This document shows positions 15,029 through 22,214 of a stretch of DNA of 24,011 bases, one piece after another. The first letter of the stretch is position 1. Every line of letters begins with the position of its first letter. Below the pieces are notes generated by a model, which worked only from the letters and a program-made list of their open reading frames with translations, had not been told where the DNA came from and did no database searches. A program made the position numbers and the translations under genes. Location of the stretch: the NCBI GenBank assembly GCA_002313925.1, contig DCAZ01000014.1, positions 11,159 through 35,169 on the forward strand. The letters are read 5' to 3'. The DNA is from Gemmatimonadales bacterium UBA1120. Its GTDB lineage: Bacteria; Gemmatimonadota; Gemmatimonadetes; Longimicrobiales; Gaopeijiaceae.

Positions 15029-15481
15029 TTAGCCTCCCGTCAGGATGCTGATTGCCCCAGCCGTGTGTCCAGTACCCCAACGTATGCTCGCGTCGATGCC
15101 TCTGATGAACTCCATTCTCTGTATCTGACTCGGCCGGATCTGGTGCAGCGTCATGAGCCCTCCAAACAGAACATCATTCATGTACACGAGTGCATAAGAC
15201 GCCTCTGGGGATCCCAAAGAAACCTGACCGCGGGCTCGAAGCCAATTGGGGCGCAGACGTTGTATTAGTTCATATGCGGTTGGGTCTGCTTCACCATCGC
15301 GAAGGATCTCTTCGCGCAAGAGCTCATCCCGGGATGTTCGCTGCTCACCATCATGACTCACCGGTGATGGTGTTTGGCTGAATGGATTCGGAATGATTGA
15401 GCATGCTCCAAGACAGCCTAACATTGCAAGGCTGAGTGCGTTGACCGTGCACCGCATGGGGTAAGGCAACCGTGATCTCAT
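15029..15481 (-). CDS. Small lipoprotein resembling an isolated TonB-receptor plug domain
   Basis: A 150-residue lipoprotein with lipobox LGAC (lipidated Cys27; LGC at Cys23 is the alternative). After a disordered, charged stretch (about 28-62), residues 66-150 read like the plug of a TonB-dependent receptor: AYELIQRLRPNWLRARG, then YALVYMNDVLFGG, then IRPSQIQRMEFIRGIDASI and WGTGHTAGAISILTGG. These correspond to the plug's LRGRxPG, VYVDG, IERIEVIRG and ANGVIxITT motifs. No barrel follows and the stop is clean, so it is not a truncated receptor frame in this window. I recall similar small proteins in Gemmatimonadota genomes, but no function is known to me. It lies convergent to the SusCD pair and 68 bases after another small lipoprotein. 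The start is weakly supported (AAGG close to the ATG). Confidence 0.8.
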   Translation of the reverse strand: MRSRLPYPMRCTVNALSLAMLGCLGACSIIPNPFSQTPSPVSHDGEQRTSRDELLREEILRDGEADPTAYELIQRLRPNWLRARGQVSLGSPEASYALVYMNDVLFGGLMTLHQIRPSQIQRMEFIRGIDASIRWGTGHTAGAISILTGG

Positions 15482-15549
15482 AGCCTTATGCTCTGGGAGT
15501 GATCTGTCGCAGTTTAGCGTACGTCTACTGCCTCCGCATCTTATCTCGG

Positions 15550-15957
15550 CTATCCTCCGGGTACCGGTACCTTCGGCACGGACGGTTCTCCAGGATCGAC
15601 TCCTCCGCTGCGATTAGTGGCCCAGCGGGTCCAGCCTATCATGACCCCTAAGATGCCGGCCGCGAATACGATTGTCTTCCGAGTGCTGAAGCGCCTCACC
15701 TCGAGTCCGCTTACATCTTGTAATGCTATTGGCACCGTTCCAGCTTCAGTAGAGAGGATGGAGTCATTTCTCATTAGGGGGTCCATGACAATCATAGTAT
15801 CTCCATCCGGCAGTCTGAAACGCACCCCGGACGGAAGCTCTTCGAGGATGACTGTGCGTGGACTGACGGTCGTAGGTTGCCAGCTATGGCAACCCGTTAG
15901 CAGCGCGATAAGGAGTGTGGCTATGAGCTGCCGTGCTACAGGGACCCGTGTTCTCAT
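15550..15957 (-). CDS. Small lipoprotein with C-terminal membrane segment, unknown function
   Basis: A 135-residue hypothetical lipoprotein. Its signal ends in LLTGC (lipidated Cys23). A beta-rich middle (residues 30-85, with LPSGVRFRLPDGDTMIVMD) precedes a single hydrophobic segment (KTIVFAAGILGVMIGW, about 93-110) and a short Pro/Gly tail ending VPVPGG. The middle resembles the small beta domains in which a surface property is set by a short parameter string, but I do not recognise a family. It shares strand and spacing with the plug-like lipoprotein downstream, so they are probably co-transcribed. No strong Shine-Dalgarno is visible before the ATG. Confidence 0.72.
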   Translation of the reverse strand: MRTRVPVARQLIATLLIALLTGCHSWQPTTVSPRTVILEELPSGVRFRLPDGDTMIVMDPLMRNDSILSTEAGTVPIALQDVSGLEVRRFSTRKTIVFAAGILGVMIGWTRWATNRSGGVDPGEPSVPKVPVPGG

Positions 15958-16020
15958 CTAAGATTTTCTCTCAGTAGGCGTGTTTTCTGATAATCCTGAT
16001 ATTCCTGAATCTACCAAAAT

Positions 16021-16044
16021 GGTCCCGTTCCCAAAGACGGGGCC
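16021..16044 (-). terminator. Intrinsic terminator after the DUF4153-like membrane gene
   Basis: Read on the minus strand, GGCCCCGT (16044-16037) pairs with ACGGGACC (16028-16021) with one mismatch and is followed by ATTTT. It begins six bases after the stop of the membrane protein gene, so it probably separates that gene from the two lipoproteins. Confidence 0.6.
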
Positions 16045-16050
16045 GCTTTA

Positions 16051-17316
16051 CTAACCAAACCCAAACACCACCGGTAGAAGAAACGCTACGACGGCTGCCC
16101 AGGCACCATAGACGGGGAGGTAATTCCCAACGACGCAATCCATTGCTTCAATCCCGACTTTACGTCGGACCAAGCCAATATAGGTCGCCAATATCCACGT
16201 GAGATGCACTAGAGCGATTACATTGACTCCGAGCACGGCCACGCGATTTGGCGTGAATCCGAAAGAAGCGACCCGGTATAGGATGGCCGACAGTGCGATG
16301 ACATTGATCACGAGTGTCAAGCTAACGAGTGCGAGATTGATATAATCAATCAACCCGACACCCGCTTCTCTCTTTCGTTCCACCAATGAAAAAATGGAGA
16401 TGCCGAGGACCAGTAGTAGCAGACCATTGAAAGTGATTAAAGAAGATCGATCAATGAACGGGTTTGCTCCTTCGGCTAACGCAATCACCAGATAGGTGAC
16501 GATCATTATGAGAAAAAGGGGAGCAAAAACGTGAGCTAGCACGGGCGCGATTGCGGTGCGTCGATCAAACACGGCATCGAATAGATATGTTGCGCCTACT
16601 GGTACAGCGACAGCACAGAAAACCCCAACATTAGGAAAATACCATTCTTCGATGTTGAGGTCGATCAATTGGAACAAGGCTACCGTCAGACCGCTGAGTA
16701 CCAAGCCACCAAGCCCGACCACGCTGGTGAGAATGACCAACTCGCCATTGTAGTGCAGAAAGCGAACCCGAGCGCGCGCATCTCGCCAAGAATTCCCCAA
16801 AAAGACCAACCCGAGATAGGACCACAATGCAATCGGTAGGTGAATCAGCGCCATGACTACTGAATCAGTATAGTACCAATCCTCCCCTAGTCTGGTAGCT
16901 GGTAGCAAGCTGACATAACCGGTTGCTATCGCGGCTAGGATCACACCGGTCATCAGCAGTGCACGATCGGGCCGCCTGGCCAAGAAATAGCCAGCGAGCC
17001 CCAAGATGATCCACAATGGTCCAAACCGCGGGTAGTACCACCACTCCTCGAACACGATAGCTGGGAGTCGGACAAGTGCGCCGACCGCGAGGCAGATGCC
17101 AAGCGCATACCAAAGCTTAGTTCCATGCTTAGCACCTGGTATCGTTTGATTGTATTCAAGGCGTGCCCCCCAAACCTGCAGCACAATCGAATCGGGTGAG
17201 GCACGAATTAATTTGTCGACAGCTTCTCGAAACGCTTCCGGATCTTGCCTATATAGTGACTCGAGTTCTTCCGGATCGTGAAGACGATCTAGGATGAGGG
17301 AAGTGGTTGTTGTCAT
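16051..17316 (-). CDS. Polytopic membrane protein, DUF4153/DUF4173-like
   Basis: About 421 residues. A cytosolic-looking acidic N-terminus (about 1-50, LHDPEELESLYRQDPEAF) leads into roughly 11 hydrophobic segments, so it is an inner-membrane protein. The late segment SAILYRVASFGFTPNRVAVL matches the conserved motif I know from DUF4153/DUF4173 proteins (a YR...G-T-x-x-R pattern between helices). Function is unknown in that group. The open frame continues 22 codons to an ATG at 17382, but those codons look unlike coding sequence (Thr/Cys/Asn/His-rich, hydrophilic). I prefer the ATG at 17316; neither start has a good Shine-Dalgarno site, so this choice is uncertain. It diverges from the heme lipoprotein gene at 17561. 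Confidence 0.78.
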   Translation of the reverse strand: MTTTTSLILDRLHDPEELESLYRQDPEAFREAVDKLIRASPDSIVLQVWGARLEYNQTIPGAKHGTKLWYALGICLAVGALVRLPAIVFEEWWYYPRFGPLWIILGLAGYFLARRPDRALLMTGVILAAIATGYVSLLPATRLGEDWYYTDSVVMALIHLPIALWSYLGLVFLGNSWRDARARVRFLHYNGELVILTSVVGLGGLVLSGLTVALFQLIDLNIEEWYFPNVGVFCAVAVPVGATYLFDAVFDRRTAIAPVLAHVFAPLFLIMIVTYLVIALAEGANPFIDRSSLITFNGLLLLVLGISIFSLVERKREAGVGLIDYINLALVSLTLVINVIALSAILYRVASFGFTPNRVAVLGVNVIALVHLTWILATYIGLVRRKVGIEAMDCVVGNYLPVYGAWAAVVAFLLPVVFGFG

Positions 17317-17560
17317 CGCGCCATGAGTTCGGTGTTTGTCGACATGACCGTTCTGGCTGCAAGATGTATTCCGCGTCTTCATCTACGCCAGGGAAGTGAC
17401 CCGCAACCTGGTAGAGTATGCCGTCCTATCTCACTGTGCTCATCGATCGATCATACAATACTGTCTTGCGTCTCCGATATGGTGCCCCTGACACCTCTGG
17501 TGCGACGACACCGAAGGACATCTCTTGCGAATAACTGTTGTCTGTAGGGAGCGGGGTGCT
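17317..17560. promoter_or_regulatory. Divergent intergenic region with tandem inverted repeats
   Basis: It lies between the minus-strand membrane protein and the plus-strand heme lipoprotein. Two similar dyads lie in tandem: GGTG/CACC at 17481-17495 and GGTG/CACC at 17499-17512, both of the form GGTGC-n-GACACC. A palindrome ATCGATCGAT lies near 17443. TACAAT at 17454-17459 could be a plus-strand -10, but no good -35 is visible. Tandem operators for a dimeric regulator are the simplest reading. Confidence 0.4.
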
Positions 17561-19732
17561 ATGAACAAGAGATTTGGGTCTTGGAGAAGTGTATTTGTCT
17601 GTATCGTCGGATTCATGGCCGTATTCTTGGTTGGATTGAGTGCTTGCCAGCAGGGCGGTGAGGTGGTCGTCATCGATGACGATGACATCGGTGGCGTTGT
17701 AAGCGGCCCAGACGGCCCTGAGGCTGGAGTTTGGGTCATCGCAGAAACCACAGACCTTCCGACCAAGTTCAGCAGGACTGTCGTTACAGACGGCCAGGGC
17801 AGCTATGTCATTCCCGACTTGCCGGAAGCTACATATGACGTGTGGGTCCGTGGCTATGGGTTGGTCGATTCAGAGAAGATCCGCCTGAGACCTGGCACGA
17901 CTCAGGACCTGCAGGCGGTGCTGGCACCCGACGAGCACGCTGCCGCACAGTACTATCCTGCTGGGTACTGGTTCTCCTTGATCGAGGTTCCGGCCAAAAG
18001 TGAATTTCCAGGCACGGGCCCCGGAGGTAATGGCATCTTACCAACTATGCGAAGCCAGGCAGAGTGGCTCCGGAATCTGAAGTCTGGCGGCTGTATGGCG
18101 TGTCATCAATTAGGTAACAAACCGACCCGGGAGGTTCCGGCAGCACTGGGTGAGTTCGCTTCTATGGAAGAGGCATGGGATCGTCGTATCCGATCCGGGC
18201 AGGCGGGTGGCAGTATGTACGGTGGCCTCAACAGGATGGGTCTCTCAGCTGCGTTGGAAATGTTCGCCGACTGGACCGATCGGATTGTTGGGGGAGAGCT
18301 GCCTCCTGCTCCGCCACGCCCGGAGGGTGTGGAGCGCAACGTCGTGATTACTCAATGGGATTGGGCCGATCCGACGACTTATCTTCATGACGAGGCATCT
18401 ACCGATAAGCGTGATCCGACTGTAAACCCCTACGGTTCTATCTATGGAGCGCTTGAGGCCAGCGCAGACTATGTGCCGGTTCTCGACCCAGTCAATCATA
18501 TGACCAGCCAGGTACCGGTACCCGTTCGTGATCCGGATACCCCGCTTGCAGCGGGTGCCCCAATGGAGCCTTCTCCCTACTGGGGAAACGAGGCGATCTG
18601 GGACAGTCGGGCTAACGTCCACAACCCAATGCTCGATGAACGCGGCCGAGTGTGGCTCACCTCACGGGTTCGTCCAGCCGAGAATCCGGCGTTCTGTCGG
18701 GAGGGGTCGGACCATCCATCCGCGAGGGCTTTCCCGACTACTAGGGCCGGTCGCCATCTCGCCGTGTACGACCCTGTCTCGGAAGAGATGACGCTCATCA
18801 GTACATGCTTCAGCACGCACCATTTGATCTTCGCCGAAGACGAGAACAACACGCTGTGGACGAGCGGTGGCGGCCAGGTCATCGGTTGGCTGAACACGAA
18901 GATGTTCGACGAGACCGGTGACGAAGAGAGGTCGCAGGGCTGGACGCCGCTGATCGTCGATACGAACGGGAATGGCCAACGCGATGATTATGTCGAACCC
19001 AATGAGCCCCTCGACCCGGAGAAAGACATGCGGATCAGGTCTGGCTACTACGGTGTGGCGTACAATCCTATTGACGGCTCAATTTGGGGCTCATCGTTGG
19101 GCTTTCCCGGAGCGATCCTGAGGCTTGATCCTGGTACGGAACCGGCGACGACAGCTCTGACAGAGATCTATGAGACACCCTGGGGAAACCCGGAAGCACC
19201 GATACAGGGGTACTCGCCACGTGGCATGGACATCGATCGAAATGGCGTCGTGTGGACGCCTCTCGCGAGCGGACACATGGCAAGCTTCGACCGCGGCAAA
19301 TGCACGGGCCCGCTCAACGGGCCGACCGCGACCGGCCAACACTGTCCTGAAGGCTGGACTCTCTATCCAGAACCGCTACCTCAGCTCAAGGGCCTCTCGG
19401 ATTCCGGCAGTGCTGAGAGTAGTTACTACACGTGGGTGGATCAGTTCAACACGCTGGGGTTAGGGGAGAACGTACCAATCAACACTGGCAATGAATCTGA
19501 AGGGTTGTTAGCACTGAGTGACGGGGAGTGGGTAGTCTTGCGCGTACCCTACCCACTGGGGTTCTACACCAAGTGGATGGATGGGCGTATTGACGACCCG
19601 GACGCGGGCTGGAAGGGAAAGGGGCTGTGGGCGACGTACAGCACGCGAGCGCCCTTCCACCTCGAGACCGGTATGGGGACACCCAGTAAGGTGGTACACT
19701 TCCAACTGCGTCCCGACCCACTCGCGAGGTGA
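17561..19732 (+). CDS. Lipoprotein with single c-type heme site and streptogramin-lyase-like propeller
   Basis: About 723 residues. The signal ends in lipobox LSAC (lipidated Cys29). A carboxypeptidase-regulatory-like beta domain follows (about 43-115, GGVVSGPDGP to LRPGTTQDL). A single heme c site, C178-M-A-C-H182, sits in a cytochrome-like segment (about 160-245). The C-terminal part (about 260-720) has repeated blade signatures such as LDERGRVWLTS, EDENNTLWTSGGG, YNPIDGSIWGSS and GMDIDRNGVVWTP, which resemble virginiamycin B lyase (Vgb) propellers. DTNGNGQRDDY (about residues 467-477) looks like an EF-hand-type calcium loop. Such proteins occur often in Gemmatimonadota and Acidobacteriota, but their substrate is unknown to me. 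A purine-rich GGGAGCGGGG precedes the ATG. The frame is open upstream to 17525, which I do not use. Confidence 0.88.
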   Translation: MNKRFGSWRSVFVCIVGFMAVFLVGLSACQQGGEVVVIDDDDIGGVVSGPDGPEAGVWVIAETTDLPTKFSRTVVTDGQGSYVIPDLPEATYDVWVRGYGLVDSEKIRLRPGTTQDLQAVLAPDEHAAAQYYPAGYWFSLIEVPAKSEFPGTGPGGNGILPTMRSQAEWLRNLKSGGCMACHQLGNKPTREVPAALGEFASMEEAWDRRIRSGQAGGSMYGGLNRMGLSAALEMFADWTDRIVGGELPPAPPRPEGVERNVVITQWDWADPTTYLHDEASTDKRDPTVNPYGSIYGALEASADYVPVLDPVNHMTSQVPVPVRDPDTPLAAGAPMEPSPYWGNEAIWDSRANVHNPMLDERGRVWLTSRVRPAENPAFCREGSDHPSARAFPTTRAGRHLAVYDPVSEEMTLISTCFSTHHLIFAEDENNTLWTSGGGQVIGWLNTKMFDETGDEERSQGWTPLIVDTNGNGQRDDYVEPNEPLDPEKDMRIRSGYYGVAYNPIDGSIWGSSLGFPGAILRLDPGTEPATTALTEIYETPWGNPEAPIQGYSPRGMDIDRNGVVWTPLASGHMASFDRGKCTGPLNGPTATGQHCPEGWTLYPEPLPQLKGLSDSGSAESSYYTWVDQFNTLGLGENVPINTGNESEGLLALSDGEWVVLRVPYPLGFYTKWMDGRIDDPDAGWKGKGLWATYSTRAPFHLETGMGTPSKVVHFQLRPDPLAR

Positions 19733-19795
19733 GCGGGTCCACGATGAGCCTGCTTCATAAACCTAACGTGCCCGCCCGATCATGATCACAATTTT

Positions 19796-19819
19796 TGCAC
19801 CCGGCTAAGTTGCGGATCT
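19796..19819 (+). repeat. Dispersed 24-nt repeat, copy 2
   Basis: It matches 22 of 24 bases at 3621-3644 in the same orientation, with ctaagttgcggatct identical, and continues to TGAGGG. It lies 63 bases after the previous stop and 26 bases before the ATG at 19846. As a promoter its TTGCGG would place transcription very near or within the start codon, so an RNA or DNA-binding element is as likely. Confidence 0.6.
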
Positions 19820-19845
19820 GAGGGGTTCCCAAGCAGAATTAAGTT

Positions 19846-20274
19846 ATGAATAGAACTCTGATTATTGGGCTCGTCCTAATATCGGTGGGGTCGGTTGGTC
19901 TAGACGCCCAAGAGCCGATGAATCTCGTGAACTTGGTTCAGAGAGGTGATATCTATCTGACGCCGGAAACGCTGGTGCCGTACTCTGGCCCCGCGTTCTC
20001 AGTGTTTCCTTCAGACTCTAATCGGATCAGGGAGCAGGGCACTCTAAGGGGCGGTACGTGGGAGGGGCTCCATGAGTCCTTTTATTTTAACGGACAAGTG
20101 GACTCTAAGATCGAATACAGGGACGGAGAGTTCGATGGTTCGTTCGAGAGGTACTACTTCGATGGTAAAGTATTAGCCAAGGGCAGCTACAGCATGGGTG
20201 TAAGGTGTGGTGAATGGATCGATGAGGGTGGCCAGCCTACTCAGATGACGTACCCGCCTTGCTCAAGTAACTGA
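19846..20274 (+). CDS. Small secreted MORN-repeat protein
   Basis: A 142-residue exported protein. A signal peptide (residues 1-21, ending LDAQ) is followed by about 45 residues without a motif, then roughly three MORN-type repeats in residues 65-130: GTWEGLHESFYFNGQ, GEFDGSFERYYFDGK and a third ending CGEWIDEGG. Bacterial proteins of this shape are often named YwqK-like toxin-antitoxin components, but that name is poorly supported and there is no partner gene here. Two Cys near the end (VRCGEW and YPPCSSN) could form a disulfide. There is no clear ribosome site. A 5-bp hairpin (GGACC at 20275-20279 with GGTCC at 20285-20289) begins directly after the stop and may end transcription against the converging MscS gene. 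Confidence 0.8.
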   Translation: MNRTLIIGLVLISVGSVGLDAQEPMNLVNLVQRGDIYLTPETLVPYSGPAFSVFPSDSNRIREQGTLRGGTWEGLHESFYFNGQVDSKIEYRDGEFDGSFERYYFDGKVLAKGSYSMGVRCGEWIDEGGQPTQMTYPPCSSN

Positions 20275-20302
20275 GGACCCAAGTGGTCCCCCGCTTGATC
20301 CA

Positions 20303-21268
20303 TCAGTCTGAACGGGAGTCGACAATGCGGCGCTGGGTCGGATATGCGAATTCGATGTTATCGGTTCGCTCGACAACTTGTAGTATCTCCTCCCAGAGTT
20401 CTTCACCAGTCCCTCGACGCTCACGCGGACGGCACAGGTAGCGCACCGTCAACGACACCCCGCTTTCCTCCACGGACGTATAAACTGTCGGAGTGAGGGT
20501 ACGGTAGTGGATCAGGAAGCGCTGGTCTGCTTTCTTCCTTGGCCCTTCGGCCTCGGCCACCACATCCTTCATGATTTCTGTAGTGATATCTTTGAAGAGT
20601 GACTTGGCTTGCTTCCAATCACTTTCGAACGTCAGCAGTACTTCTAGCTCGTTCCACAGGTAAGGAAACCCGGCCGAGTAGTTGGCGAGTGGTTCCAGAA
20701 AAACACGTTGGTTTGGGATATGGATCACCCTGCCTGTACTCTGGTCAGCGGACACCCAGTTCCCGATCTCCATGATTGAGAACTGGAAGATTCGTCGGTC
20801 GATAACGTCACCCGCATGAGTGCCGATCTGTATGCGGTCTCCAAGATCAAACGGGCGACGGAACAGTATGAATAACCATCCAGCGAAGTCTGCTACCACA
20901 TCTCGGAGGGCGATGGCTAGGCCTGCGGACAACAGACCGAGGAAGGTGCTCACCGATCTAAGCGCAACAAACCAGATCTGGATAACGACAACGAGACCGA
21001 TGAGAGAGGTTGTGTACGCAGAGGTCTTCGCCCATTTGTAGCGGGATGCCGGATCTTCGACCGTTCTGCTGACAACTGCCAACAATGCTCTGCGAAGGAC
21101 AAACAGGATGATGATGACGAGGACAGAGATAACCACTTGGCCCTGGGTCGAGGCGCTCATGCCCAGAAGCTCAGCCCCGCCGGCCGATGGTGACTGAATC
21201 AGCATTGCCGCTCCTTGGACAGTCTGATATGCGATGCCTCGGGCGAACTCACCAATCCCCGTGATCAT
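20303..21268 (-). CDS. MscS family mechanosensitive channel
   Basis: About 321 residues, inner membrane. Three hydrophobic segments are visible (VVISVLVIIILFVL, SLIGLVVVIQIWFVAL, and the pore helix region FLGLLSAGLAIALRDVVADFAG), followed by the MscS beta domain with RRPFDLGDRIQIG and the VIHIPNQRVF segment, then the alpha/beta C-terminal domain. The pore helix keeps the small-residue pattern of the family. I use the ATG at 21266-21268 because AAGGGGG lies nine bases upstream; the ATG at 21275-21277 touches that site and is less likely. The channel releases solutes on hypo-osmotic shock. It lies downstream of the dolichol-kinase-like gene on the same strand with a 123-base gap. Converging with the MORN gene. 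Confidence 0.94.
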   Translation of the reverse strand: MITGIGEFARGIAYQTVQGAAMLIQSPSAGGAELLGMSASTQGQVVISVLVIIILFVLRRALLAVVSRTVEDPASRYKWAKTSAYTTSLIGLVVVIQIWFVALRSVSTFLGLLSAGLAIALRDVVADFAGWLFILFRRPFDLGDRIQIGTHAGDVIDRRIFQFSIMEIGNWVSADQSTGRVIHIPNQRVFLEPLANYSAGFPYLWNELEVLLTFESDWKQAKSLFKDITTEIMKDVVAEAEGPRKKADQRFLIHYRTLTPTVYTSVEESGVSLTVRYLCRPRERRGTGEELWEEILQVVERTDNIEFAYPTQRRIVDSRSD

Positions 21269-21391
21269 CCGCTGCATCCCCCTTCTTAGTCAGCACGCAG
21301 AGTTTCTCACCCCTCAATCTAAGTTCAACTTCGGTCCTGATTTGTACAACGGCAATCAGCGTGATCCCACTGACTATAGGCTCTCTGGATT

Positions 21392-22018
21392 TCAAACTAT
21401 CAAATCCAATAATGTCAGAATGCCAGCACATGCAGGAGCTAATATCAGATTGTCGTCGAGCGGCCAAGCTGACCGTTCTACTAGTGTTATGAGGCATGCG
21501 GAAGGGATTGCGATTGATGGTGGATGCCGCACTGAGAGGATCAAGACGGCTACGACTAGAAAAGCTGTTGTACCCTCCAATGTGCCCCCCAAGAACGCGC
21601 GCCTTCCCCATCGGCGTCCGAGGTAACTGGCTGTTGGATCAGCCCAGGCTAAGACCAGAATCCCAGACAATGCAGCTGAAATGGGAAATAGCACGATCGC
21701 GATTAACGCGCCCAGGATATACCAAGTGGAAGATGCGATGTTCTGCGATTCTCTCGGAGATACTAAGATCTGGAAAAACCTGAAGAATAGAATGTTGAGG
21801 TGAGGTACTCGGAGTCTTGCTAGATCTGAGGCAAGTAATATCAGGAATAAAACGGACAGCCCGGTGACTGTAAGAGACTTAGATAGTTCCAGTTGGGTAA
21901 CTGCGAGGAATATGACCGTACCCGTTATCGCGTGAAGGATTCTGCGTCCTGCTTGGAGCCCTGTAGTTTTTTCGACTAGCTCCGCGAGTCGGTTGTTCTG
22001 ATAAGGGTCACGAATCAA
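21392..22018 (-). CDS. Dolichol-kinase/CTP-transferase-like membrane protein, TTG start
   Basis: A 208-residue membrane protein with about six hydrophobic segments, resembling the CTP-dependent dolichol kinase / diacylglycerol kinase / phytol kinase (SEC59/DGK1/VTE5) group. Diagnostic stretches are RRILHAITGTVIF near the N-terminus, SDLARLRVPHLN, SPRESQNIASSTWYILG, ADPTASYLGRRWG, GGTLEGTTAF and the final LDDNLILAP. The protein would transfer phosphate from CTP to a membrane alcohol such as an isoprenoid or diacylglycerol. No methionine codon begins the frame; TTG at 22016-22018 fits, with AGGAGG six bases upstream. Typical family members are longer at the N-terminus, but this form is common in bacteria. 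Substrate unknown. The gap to the S9 gene (196 bases) suggests a separate transcript. Confidence 0.85.
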   Translation of the reverse strand: MIRDPYQNNRLAELVEKTTGLQAGRRILHAITGTVIFLAVTQLELSKSLTVTGLSVLFLILLASDLARLRVPHLNILFFRFFQILVSPRESQNIASSTWYILGALIAIVLFPISAALSGILVLAWADPTASYLGRRWGRRAFLGGTLEGTTAFLVVAVLILSVRHPPSIAIPSACLITLVERSAWPLDDNLILAPACAGILTLLDLIV

Positions 22019-22214
22019 GTGGGTCCTCCTACGCTGACCTTCTTAGTTCATAAATGTGAATCGTGAGCACTCTCGCTGTTTGGGCAAAAAGTTCGTTCTG
22101 AGCTATCAGCTCGATGATTCCGAACCCCAATGCGATTGCCGAATTTCGAGGCGTCATTCATGCCTTAGTCATACCATACCCGAGTACGGGATCTGTTGGC
22201 TCTAAAGCGCCGGT
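22019..22214. other. Intergenic region between S9 peptidase and kinase-like gene
   Basis: It must hold the promoter of the kinase-like gene and the 3' end of the S9 transcript. I see small dyads only: GAGCT/AGCTC at 22100-22112, CCCG/CGGG at 22179-22190, and CTAAA/TTTAG at 22202-22218 overlapping the S9 stop. None has a T-run, so no terminator is called. No small gene is evident. Confidence 0.4.

Noticed and set aside
15559..18524. The 12-base palindrome GGTACCGGTACC occurs near 15562 and near 18513
   Set aside because: Both lie in coding sequence for Val-Pro repeats in unrelated proteins; chance codon use explains them.
19846..20274. Toxin-antitoxin assignment for the MORN gene
   Set aside because: The YwqK antitoxin label is common in databases for this shape, but the protein has a signal peptide and no partner toxin gene is adjacent.
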